The position numbers and the translations under genes were made by a program. From Caenorhabditis remanei (lineage: Eukaryota > Nematoda > Chromadorea > Rhabditida > Rhabditidae): 64,000 nucleotides of DNA. Location of the stretch: NCBI RefSeq assembly GCF_010183535.1, contig NC_071332.1:3348001-3412000 (forward strand), written 5' to 3'. Positions 35,330 to 46,700 of this stretch are shown one piece after another. Below the pieces are notes generated by a model. The model was not told the DNA's origin and searched no databases. It saw only the letters and a list, made by a program, of their open reading frames with translations. Every line of letters begins with the position of its first letter. Position 1 is the stretch's first letter.

Positions 35330-36005
35330 AAAAACTCAACAAATTTGAATGTTCATTTTTGGCGCCGAATTTTTGGATCTTCTTGACAACTATGGAAAAA
35401 ATAGGGTGGTGGAGTAGTTGCTCATTCACATTTTCGGCCTACTGGGAATTTTTGACAGTTTAAAAGAACACTACCGTAATGGTCATAACAAAACAACTTT
35501 AACCGTTTTAGTTAAAAATGTCAAGAGGGTGTTACGGTATAACTGATTGTTCCATAAGGTGAAGTTTTTAATGGATCATATAGATCAAAGGTAGAGCTCC
35601 ATTTTTGTAGTTGACCACTTTTTTGTACGGACACTCCCTAGAGAGTTACGTATCGACCAGTGCAATTTTTGAGCTGTCGTCTTAAAATGGCTATAACTCT
35701 CTAGGGAGTGTCCGTACAAAAAAGTTGTCAACTACAAAAATGAAGCTTTTCACTTGTGGGACAATCAGAAATACCGTACCACCTTCTCAAAGTTGGGCAT
35801 TTTCTACTGAAAACGGTCAAAAGTAGTTTTGCTAGAATAACGGTCATTACTGTAGTGTAGTATTGACCTCTCAAAAACTCCGAGTTGGCTAAAAATGTAA
35901 ATGAGCAACTTGAATTTTACAACCGAAAATCCACTTTCATAGTTTTCAAGAAGGTCCGAAAATTCGGCGCCAAAATGAAAATTCAAATTTTTTGAAAATT
36001 TTCTC
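35330..36005. repeat. Long palindrome (about 675 bp) with a family B element at its centre
   Basis: Outer arms: tcatttttggcgccgaattt, tcttgacaactatg on the left and tcatagttttcaagaaggtc, attcggcgccaaaatgaaaa on the right. Between them lies a family B copy (about 35473-35856). Confidence 0.75.
35473..35856. mobile_element. Family B element nested in a longer palindrome
   Basis: Ends CCGTAATGGTCATAAC and ATAACGGTCATTACTG next to TA. Inner arms carry tagttgaccacttttttgta and gtccgtacaaaaaagttgtc. The left terminus has CCGTA instead of CAGTA. Confidence 0.75.
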
Positions 36006-36775
36006 GAGTATTTTTTGCGAAAACGTCAAATTTTCAGTTCAAAGTCAGGAGCCCTATAGCTTAATAAACTATTTTAGCCCTATTTTGACCTATTTTAAGC
36101 CAATTTTTGGACTAGGTGACTTCAAAAATGGGAAAATTGTTCAGTTTTCATTCAAAAACCTAAAATTTGTTAGCGTAAGACTATAGGCCCAAACGTTTTT
36201 GACATTTTGTCAAAGTCTCCGTGTGCCATTTCCCTAAAAACCGTCAAAGTCAGGGTACCCACTTGTAAAACTCATTAAGTACACCAAATTTGAGCGTCTC
36301 CTCTACTAATACAACAAATTGAAATGGATGGGGGGTGGGGAACACTATGGACATTCGCCCCTTTTTCCACTAAAACCGCCAATATTAGTCTTCGTCGTCG
36401 TTTGGGGAAAGAGAATCTTGATGGATATGTGAGTTTATTAGACAGCTCTCCGCCGCCGCCGTCAAAAAAGGTCGAGAATATATACTTTTTGGCGGACGGA
36501 GCTGGCCGAATGAATAGAAAAAGGACGAGCAACGGAAATCGTTCTGGATATATGGGAATGGATGGAGGAGGATTACCTAATATGTGTAGTGGGGAAAATG
36601 AGAAAAGACAAGCCAGATTCATTAAGAATTATTTGGGAAAAAGAATGGCTGGTGCGCCTGCGGCGCCATTTAAATTTATTCCAAATTTTCGAAATAAATT
36701 TGAGACACCTAAGCCGTATAGTCAGATAAACCAAGGCCTTGAAGAAAACCTTTAAAAATCTACGCTTTGAGCTAT
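36006..36775. other. Gene-free stretch with overlapping spurious open frames
   Basis: Open frames exist on both strands over 36275-36755, but neither shows a recognised domain, and the plus frame runs into common repeat vocabulary. Function unknown; possibly unique regulatory sequence. Confidence 0.35.
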
Positions 36776-36940
36776 TTTAGAGAGACGTAGACAGACAGAC
36801 ACTCTCGCTTCTTTGGGTCTCTCCCCTCCCTTTCTCTTGCTTCACTTACCAATCTTCAAAGGCGCATATCTCAAAAGCGTGAATAGCTATTGAAAAGTTG
36901 TCAACTACAAAAATGAAGAGCTAGATTTGATCTCTACAGG
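36776..36940. repeat. Family A core and right arm
   Basis: gagacgtagacagacagaca core, then aaaggcgcatatctcaaaag ... tttgatctctac right arm. Confidence 0.8.
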
Positions 36941-37245
36941 TATATTAAAATTTTTGAGTTTAGGTATAATCCGACACAACTAGGGCGTTTTGAAAATAGC
37001 GATGTTTCAACTTTAATATGCAACTTTTATTGTTTTTCATGTAAAAATAGTATTTTTCGCAGTTTTTTCTTGGTCTGTTGTGCAAAACGGTGAAGGAATT
37101 AGATATAAAGACAGTTTCGGATGAAATTTCCTCATTTTTCAATTTTTTTTCAGTGAGGTAGCTATTTTTAAATTCGCATATCTCAAAAGCGTGAATAGCA
37201 ACCAAAAAGTTGTCGACTGCAAAAATGTAGCCCTAGATTTGATCT
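36941..37245. repeat. Repeat block ending in a family A right arm
   Basis: gcaacttttattgtttttca with tagtatttttcgcagttttt (37019-37080) is the inverted form of sequence at 32820-32890. A right arm follows at 37165-37245 (gcatatctcaaaagcgtgaa). Confidence 0.65.
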
Positions 37246-37800
37246 ACCAAAAAAAATAAACTTCCGCAATGTGGAACTTTCGTTAAACAGTTTCATTATT
37301 AGTGAAAATCCAACAAAAAAGTTTTTTTTTCTTAAGACTAATTTTTGTAAGTTTCCAGGGTTTTTGAAGATTATACTTAAGAAAAAAATATGGAAAAAAC
37401 GTTCAAAAATTCAAATCCTACCCCGAATTTCGCAAATCTGAAAAAACCCATTTGCCTAAGGATTGAGAGCACTAATTTTTACTGAAAATCTAAAATTCAT
37501 GTTTTTATTTTCTCATAAAATTGGATTCCTAGGCCACCAAAGTTAGGCCACCGGGTCATTTTTGACAAAAATTATGAATTTTTGGTTTTGACTATTGTTG
37601 CCCAAAATTACAGTATTTTTCATCAAAAACCGGTTAAAACATGTTTAGAATCAACAAAAAGTGCACTTTTCAACATTTGGGTTTCTAGGCCGCCGATAGG
37701 AAAAGTTAGGCCACGTGCGGTTTTTGGTAATTGTTTTTCAATTTTGTCGGTTTTTTTTTCGGTAACTGGTATAGCTTAATTTTCAATTACCCTAATTAAG
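37246..37800. other. Gene-free AT-rich stretch
   Basis: Phrases such as taggccaccaaagttaggcc (37532) and taggccgccgataggaaaag (37688) hint at an old inverted repeat; related text occurs at 8475-8520. No exon. Confidence 0.35.
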
Positions 37801-37948
37801 CCAAAGCAAAGCAAACACTCGGCACGGTTCTTACATACGCGCTCTACCGGAATCAAAGAAAATTGTGTGCGAAATTAAGAGATTCAGAGAAAAAGAGACA
37901 AGGGCATTTCGGTGGAGCGCAGTTGTAAGAGCAGTGCCGAGCTAATAA
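37801..37948. mobile_element. Family F inverted-repeat element
   Basis: actcggcacggttcttacat + acgcgctctaccgg on the left; cggtggagcgcagttgtaag + agcagtgccgagctaata on the right. Same terminal vocabulary as 22070-22338. Confidence 0.72.
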
Positions 37949-38935
37949 GCTAAATTTCGTTTTTCAAAACCGAAAATTGGCTAATTTTCACTGGAACTCT
38001 AAAAATTAAAGTTTTTTCCTTGACTGAAACTGTTTAAGCTCAATTTTCAATTACTCTAATTAAACCAAAACGTATGACTTTTCAAAACCCAAAAATTGCG
38101 CAATAGCATCACTTTCGAGTGTAAGGGGAAGGAATGGAAGCAAATCTGGTTGGGGTTAAACATTAGACGAATGGACAGATGCCAATGCACAATGACTCCG
38201 TGTCCGGTTCTCCTCTCAAAAGTTCACAGCTGTGGTGGGAGACAGAGGGGGGGGGGACGGAGTTTGACAAAGATTGACACTTCTCCGTGGAGACACTCCG
38301 ACGTTTTGTCATGGTAACAGGATAAAATATTGGGATTTTTTAGACTACTTGACGGTCCAGTGTGTCTCCGAGACTTAGGGACCTTCACAAATTCTAAATT
38401 TCTTTCTCATGTCAGTACGAGTACTGGAGAGAGCAGCTGGAGAGGCGATATGGAAACAACATGCGCATTCTCCGATTAGACACAGATGTGTCCCAAGGAG
38501 AGCACAGCTTGTGCTCCTTTTCTCTCTAAATTCTTTTTTTTTTCTTTCCTCGTCGTTTTCAAAATCATCTGCGCCTATCCATACTAAAGCCAGTCAATAA
38601 CAGCTGACCCTATTTTCCATCTGATTGTTTTCAGATTTCCAGATTTTCTTCTTCCTTTTTACCAAGAAAGTTGCCAAGAAACGACATCCCCTAATTATTT
38701 GTTTAACGGGAGGGGGGGGGGAGGGACTGGTCTGTGGAGGAGAGACTGTCTCACCCTCAAAAATTATTAGCGCTTAGTCAAACAAAAACACACAATGAGA
38801 TCAAAAAAGACCGGAGGAAAGTTGTTTGGAATTTTCAGATTCTTTGAAAGAGGGCGTGGCCTAAAATTTGAACCGCTTTTTAAAAAATTTCGATCAAATT
38901 CGAGTTCACAAAAATTGAAGGAAATGTAGGAAACA
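37949..38935. other. Gene-free stretch
   Basis: A moderately GC-rich part (38120-38520) contains no splice-consistent coding run I can defend. G runs at 38245 and 38715. Confidence 0.35.
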
Positions 38936-39440
38936 ATTCTAAGGACGTTTTGAAACCGAGACATTTTGGAACCGGAAGAACTTTCATCCAGGGCTGTACG
39001 GCTTTTTTTTGATGTCTCAGTTCCAAAATGTCGTGGTTTCGAAACGTCCCAGTTTCAGAATGTGCCAATATTTGTCTTATTAAAAAACAGTTTGCAATAA
39101 TGAAAAACTTGGTAGATTTCAGGCAAAACATCTAAGTTTCGCATTCAAAATTTCAAAATTTTTGTTCTGGTTTCGAAATGTCCCGGTTTGAAAACGGCCC
39201 AAAATCAACTTTCTTCAAAACTCGGGAATTAACAGAACTATACCATATTTAAAGGAACTCTGCATTCAAATTTCTAGACATTCATGCCGTTTTGAAACCG
39301 GGACGTTTCTGAACCGGAACATTTCAAAACCGGAAGAACGTGAGGTATGTTTGACTGCAGGGTTTTCAGCTGTCTTGGTGTCAGTCATAAAATATTCCGG
39401 TTTCAAAACATAACGGTTTCGAAATGGGATCAACTAGACA
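38936..39440. repeat. Family Q repeats
   Basis: aggacgttttgaaaccgaga, ggtttcgaaacgtcccagtt, ccgggacgtttctgaaccgg and tttcaaaaccggaagaacg, in both orientations around a centre. Confidence 0.6.
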
Positions 39441-40515
39441 ACACTAAAGATGTGAAAGACCCTCTTGATTCAAAATTCAAAAAAAAAAATTTTTGGAATA
39501 ATGAAAGAAAATTGCTCGAGTTCTTCCGAAAACAAAAATATATGGAAATATTCTAAAATTTTGGTACAAAAACCCAAAAAAAAACCCAATAATCTCGAAA
39601 ATCCTCGTAATTTGATATATAAGGGAATGACCGGATTCAACAAAAGTGCACTTTTTCAATTAAAAATAGTCAGGAAACCTATGAATTTTCGATTTTTAAT
39701 CAAAACTTGAAAACATTATCAAAATTTTGTCTTGTTCACAAACACATCGAAAAACTTCAAAATGTTCAATTTTTGTACTGAAACCCGGTCCGACCCGTCG
39801 CAAGTATGGCGGACCGGGAAAAAATGTCGAAACACGCGAAAATCTTCAAAAAAAGCCAATATAGCCCGGCCCGCAGAATATTAACAAGTAGACATCCGGT
39901 CTTTGGTAGGTCAAATTGGTAGAACTCGCTGAGATCTACATTTTGGTATATTTTTCAGCTCATAAAACTCCATTTGAAGCAAGTTACGCGGCGGCTCGCT
40001 TTGCAAGTGTCCTTAAAATAGGTCAGCCTATACATAACAGTTAAAAAAAAGGATTAGTAACGAAAAACCTTATAAGACATGCTTCAGGTTTTACGGAAAT
40101 AATTCTACAGATTCGGACATCGCAACCTGTCAAAAAACCTTAAAAGCAAGGTACGAATTCCTACACACACAAAAAAGAACACTGGTCATCAAATAACAAA
40201 AATCAATACAATACACCAACACAAAAAAAGAGGGGGTAACGGACCATTTAGTAGTGGTGTACAGGTGTGGCCCTCCTCCACACACATACCCCTACTAACA
40301 GGTGTCCCTTCCTCCCCTAACAGAGCTCCCATGAGGCCCCCCCCCTCAGAAGACGTGTTACGTGACAGGATGACACACATCATAAAAGATAGGCCGACCG
40401 ACATTCGTCGTTGCATTGTCACCTATTATATCGATCGGCATCTTCTTCTTATTCACCTGTCAGGGGGGGGGGCTCTTTTATCAAGATTGAGATAATGATG
40501 TTTAATAGAAACTCA
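39441..40515. other. Gene-free stretch with a degenerate family E copy
   Basis: 39776-40010 carries family E text (gcaagtatggcggaccgg; gagatctacattttggtata). The rest, including the C-rich 40265-40345, has no exon I can support. Confidence 0.4.
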
Positions 40516-40521
40516 TTTATT
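40516..40521 (-). terminator. Candidate polyadenylation signal of the LRR gene
   Basis: AATAAA on the gene strand, about 270 nt after the stop codon. Confidence 0.35.
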
Positions 40522-40789
40522 TCATTTGACCTATAGACAAGACAAGATTTCAGAATATCAAAAGCAATGTAGCAGAAGAATGGGCGGGGCACAATTTATA
40601 TATTTATAGTTATATTTATAGATAATTAAGGGAAATATAGTAGCACTCAGGGAGGGTTTCAATGGAATTCACATGTACAAACAACAGAATTTTTGTTTTC
40701 TTCTTTTGGAGGAGCAAAACTTTTTGGGGGATAGAAGGAGGGCCCGACGTGGACAAGAAATCGGCAAGAACCGGGAGGAAAACAGCAGA

Positions 40790-43700
40790 TTAGTAGAGGT
40801 AATTGTTCGGCCTGTCGTCCAAAGTATAGGCGGCTGGGAGGTCCAGATTCACAGGTGGTACTGTAGAGTACGGGCGGTCGACGACGGAGAGTGGAGCGTT
40901 GTAGATGGAGGCTGTAAGAGTTTAGGGTTTTAGGAGTTTTGGAGTAAAACTTTTTGAAAATTCAGATTTCGAGCTTTAATTTGAGCTAAAAATCACAAAA
41001 AGCGGTCTAAAATTGACTTAAATCGAAAAGTTAGAATTTTTTTTTAATTTCAAAGATTTTTATACCAAAATAACGCAATTTTTCGAAAATTCAGATTTCG
41101 AGCTTCATTTTGAGCTAAAAATCACCAAAAACAGTCTAAAATTGACATAAATCGAAAAGTTTCAAAATTTTTGATTTTTGAAAATTTTTGACTTTTTCAA
41201 AATTTCCTAATTTTCTTAATTTCAAAGATTTTTATACCAAAATAACGCAATTTTTGAAAATTCAAGGTTCGAGCTTTAATTTGAGCTAAAAATCACCAAA
41301 AACCGTCTAAAATTGACATAAATCTAAAAGTTTGAAAATTTTTGAACTTTTGAAAAAATCAAAAATCTTCAAAACTTCCCAACTCTCTCAATTTCGACTC
41401 AATTTTAAAACTTTTTATACCACAATAACCAAAACTTTATGGATTTTTCAAAATAAAAAAAGTTTCATAGCCTATAAAACACCAAAACTTCACTGATTTC
41501 GGTAGAAAGCGGCTGATAGAGTAAGTAATTTTTGCAAACTGTATGTATGAAAACAAATTTGCAATGCACCTTTAAGCTACAGTAAGAGTTTGGGTCATTT
41601 GGGTGCGTAGGGGCCCCTCAAGCGTTTGAAACTTACTAGCTGTGGTCTGAGCGTGATATTCCTCCGCGGCGACTTCGGCGTCCTTCTGCTTCTTCCTCTG
41701 ATGGCTCATTCCGTAACGGACCATTGCCAATAGGCAGATGGAGATCAGGAGGATCGTCATGATTACCGCTGGAATTATTTATTGAGTTATACATTATTTA
41801 AAAGAGGAAAACATAGGGATTCTGAATGCGTTTTCGAAATTTTGCGAGAAGATTATTGAGTCGGGATACAGATCTATGAACTTATAAGGATTCTATATCT
41901 GGTATCAGATTCCGCCACTGTCTTGTAGCTCGGTGAATTTCGATCCCAACAAAAATTTGAAGACATATTTCAAGTTCTCAAGTTCTCAGTGTTTCAGAGG
42001 TATACATTTTATGTGAAAAAGTTGATTTTTAAGGTTTTTAAGGTTTATATTCAGGTTTTCACGTTTTCAACTGTTCATGATCATAAATTCCATTGAAAAC
42101 TCCTATTCCAGTCCAAACTTGGCAAAGGTGAAGGTATTCAACTAAGCCCAAATTCCCCAAAATGTAAAAATGGTTTTTACAAAGTAATAAGGATTTCGAA
42201 TCTATATTCAAAATGTTTCTAGCCCCAAGATTAGCCGAGTTACAGCCTAAATTCTAAAAACATTTCCGAATCTTTAGGTCTCCAGCTCCAAAAACCAAAA
42301 CTTACCCAAAATAATCCATCCAACCATTGAGAGTGCTCTTCCCACAAGTGGCTGTGCTTCTTCGTTGTTTTGACAGAAATCGACGGATCTGAAAATATAG
42401 TTTGGAATGAGGGAGCTTAAAAATAGAAACTGTGTAGCAACTTTTATACTATTTGATATTTGTTTGCTACCTACATAACTAGCTTTCATGCCAACACGTG
42501 TAAGTGCACAAATAAACTACTGTCAAGCATTTACCTACACTTTTTAAAACAATTTTATGCGATCATATTAGCTCCACACTTCTCTTACAATTGCGCTCTA
42601 CCGTAACAATAAAAAATTTTGACATTTTTCGAGAAGATTTCAATGGAGCGCAGTTGCAAGTACTATTCTGAGCTAATACATACCTGAGTGGTGTTCCCTC
42701 AACTGGGCATCCATTTGGTGATGATTGGCATACAGCAAGACATCCCGGCTTCTCGACATCAATGTCCAAGTTGTCACGGAGGAGAGTTCGGAACCATTCC
42801 AACTCGCTGTTACAGTACCATGGGTTTCCTGCAGAGATATTTATAATTATGTACGTATATAGGTGGTCTAGTAGTAGTCTGTATCCCAGATGAGATTCTT
42901 ATCTCGGTTATCTCCCATATGTAAATGGGTGCAGTAAATAAACATTTCTCTAGAGAGTTATGGGAGACAGGTTTGTCCACTTTTCATGAGTTTATAAGGG
43001 ATTTATGAGGCTAGATTTAGTCTTGATATGGCAAGATTGCATGATTCGAATTTTCTAGGTCTAAAAACTTTAAACTTTTAGAAGAATTCAGAATAACTAG
43101 TTAGATTTTTTTTATTTTTAATTTTTCATTAATTTCCTATGATAATCGACTAAAAAACAGCTGAAAATTATGATTTTTCACGTAGAAACGTCTTAAAATG
43201 GATATTTGACTGAAAAACATCAATTTTTTGTCAGAAACTGGAATAATGGTTGAAATCCCTCTGAAACGATTAAAACAATCCTATTGGCAGCAAACCATCT
43301 GAAAATTAAAATTCTGCTCGAAAAGTCTCAAAATTGACAAAAAATTGTTCAAAAATGTGAAAAATAGCCAGAACTTCTCATTGGAAAAAGTGGGGATTGA
43401 TTTTCAATTTTACGGAGATTTTGAATATGTAGTTTGATTTTTAGTAAAATGTAGAAGACTACGACCAAAAATTTGATCCCTAGGTCATGGGGTCCAATTA
43501 TTCCAAAATTGACCATATTGGGATCTAATTAACTCAGCATTCTATCGGAATTTAGAATAACTTATTAGTTTTTTACTACTTGACTAAAAATGTGAGCCCT
43601 AGAGCTTATACTCTTGGGTTTGAACCGCCTCCGAGTCTGACCTTAAATTGACAAAATTAGGGTTAATTGATCTGAAATATTGTATAACAATTATGAAGTT

Positions 43701-46700
43701 ACTTTCAGTTCTGATAAGGGCACAGAATTCCATTAAAATGAGTTCTCGGTTCCAAAGTACTATTACAGCTAACTAGGCAAGGTCATGGCGTCAGTTTGGA
43801 GATATTGGACGTGACTTATATCATTGGAAAGCTGAGAAAACGCTGATTCCAAATATATATTCAGTTTTTTGCCCTCGAGCCCTGGTATTCGAGAAAAACG
43901 GGGACAAAGTTTCGACCGTCAAGAAGTTATTACCCTTTAGATATTCTCAAAGTTGATCCGGTCGGTGTTTGTTTGATGTTCCAAATTTTACAAAATTCAG
44001 TTAAAAAAATTTGGTCTAACTTCTCTCATAACTGAATTACGTTGTTCTGTTTGGATTTTTACAAGGATTTTTTAAGACTCATATTGGTTTTCCATAACGA
44101 TACACACGACCCCCCCCCAGTTATCCAACTTACCACACGCATAGATGACTCTCCTATCATTTGGTTGTGGGAGGAAAGAGTTTTGGAAAACATCAGACGG
44201 CATCGTTTGCAGAAGGTTGTAACTGTAATGATTCATTTTGATGATCCATCTATTCATGACTCATCCCAAGAGTACACATGGCCTAGACTGGCGGCACACT
44301 AATAACGATTTAGGGGAAAAGGAAGGAATGAAAAGGATGTGCCGATGTGCCGACATAAACAAACAATACCTGATATCCAAATGGGAGATGGCTGGCAAGT
44401 TGGCGAATCCCAATGATTGCACATTGTCGATTCGGTTTCCTTGCAAATCGATCGAGTAGAGGTCGGTGAGTCCCTCGAAAAAGTCGGCGCGTACTCTGAA
44501 AGTCTTTGGGTCAAAGAGTTACAGTAACCAAGCAAAAATATACAAAATTTGTACTTTTTCAGTGGAAAATTATCAGGTTTGAGAGGGTGTTACGGTATTG
44601 TCCCACAAAGTAAATTATGTATAAACCATACAAAACAATGGTAGACCTTCATTTTTGTAGTTGACAACTTTTTGGTAGCTCTCCAGGGTTTTGAGATATG
44701 CGCCTTTAAAGACGAACGCCTAGAAGGTGGTGGGGAAGAGACGCAGAGAAGTCAGAAACCCTCGTTTCTCTGCGTCTCCTCTTCCACCTGGTTATCTTTG
44801 AAGGCGTGTATCTCAGAAGTGGGCGGAGCTATCAAAAAGTTGTCAACTACAAAAATGTACAGCTAGACTTGATCTAGCATTCCCTAAAGAGTTACATATC
44901 GACAAAGTAATTTCTCCCTGAAATCGAGCTATTTCAGTGCAAAATAGGGCGACTGTCTTAAAATGACCATAACTCTCTAGGGAGTATCCGTACAAAAAAG
45001 TTGTCAACTACAAAAATGAAGCTCTACTCTTGATCTGTTGAATCCATAAAAATTTCACTATGTGGGACATACCGTAATACCCTTTCAAGGTCGGACAATC
45101 TTTAGGTACTGTAGTACCCTAAAACTCACTGAGACAGTCTATTCTTATTAAGAACGATCGCTTGAATCTGTGGTGTTCTTTGGAATGCTCCTCTCTCAAT
45201 AGTGTCCACAGCGGCTTCTGACATTTCTAGACGGATCAAATTCGGGATGTGCATGAACGCATTGTTAGGGATGACCGAGATCGGGGTCTCTCCGATACCA
45301 AGAGTCTTGAGTTGGGTGATATAACGGAACATTTCTGGCGCCCATGACGGGAACTTGTTACCGGTCATGTACAGGAACTGAAGATTGGGCACACCTTGGA
45401 ACGCTTGTGGTGCGATAACGGTGATCCCGTTGAATTCGAGAGAGAGGGAGGAGAGAACTGGGAAGTCGAGGGCTCCAACGGGCACATCGTTGATCGAGTT
45501 GAGGCCGAGATTCAAGTTGGTCAGAGTGTTGCGTTGGTTGACGAGAGCTGACGAGGGGATCGAGGTGAGAGAGTTGGTTTCGAGCGATAGTTCCTGGAAA
45601 ATAGGTGATTGGGAAGCTGAAATCTTGAGAATTCTGAATCTGTTTGAGATTTTGAGTAGCAGCGGAGTAAATGAGGAGTCACATGGTTCATTTTGGAGCT
45701 AGAAACATTTTGAATATAGATTCGGAATCCTATTTACTTTAGTTTCCTTCCAATATAAACTTGTTTATAGAGAAATCTTACATTTTGGAACATTTGGGCT
45801 TAAAACTTTCAGATTAACATCGAAATGAGCCAAAAAGTTGAGAAAAGTGGAAATCATGAGGGTTCTCAATCAATTTTCAGGATTTCACTCGACTGAACCG
45901 AGATACAGGCTAGATACCTAAAGTTTAAGAACGTATATGGTTCATGACTTAAAAGCTGAAATTATGATAATCCTGAATCCATTTACAAAATATCGCTAGC
46001 TTTAAAATGAGCAGAGTTATAGGGTTTGTAGATTTGCTCATTTTTGCCAATCCCAAAATCCTCAACACTTGAATTTTTCGAATTTTTCAAAACGGTGAGT
46101 TTTATATATCTAATATCAATAAAAAGCTAAAATCTAGGGGATTTTTCTTTGGAAGAATGAAACTCTATGAACTATATATACCAAGTTTACAAGGATTCTG
46201 AAACAGTCTTTAAAATTTCTCAACTATCAAATTGAGCTGAGATGCACGGGGGGTTTGCAAACTTTAAGGATAATTGCGGGACGCCCTAAATTGGTTTTTT
46301 GCCTATTTCCGGGGTTTTTTGGTACACTAACAATTAGCCATCCGTCCCGTAGTAGGTCATGGATATAGAACTTGCCGAGATCTACATTTTGGTATATTTT
46401 TCTGCTCAAAAAACTCAATTTGAAGCAAGTTACCCCGGTTTGCAAGTATGGCTTTAAGCTCTGTATCTTTAGAAATCGCCTCAACTTGGTCCTTTCCAAA
46501 TTTTTAGAACTTATTCAGAATGCTTCTTACCTGAAGAAGAGTCAATGGTCTGAAAACAGTAGCATCGCCGAGTGTCGCATCGGTCAATCGATTTCCAGCC
46601 AACTCCAGTTTCAGCAACAAATCTCTCGACTCGAACGCATTAAAAGCAGTCGACGACAACTGGTTGATACGGTTACGGTTGAGATACAACTTGCGCAGAT

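Noticed and set aside
36275..36755. Overlapping open frames of 143 aa (+) and 115 aa (-)
   Set aside because: Neither has a family resemblance or proper splice or start context; they overlap each other on opposite strands.
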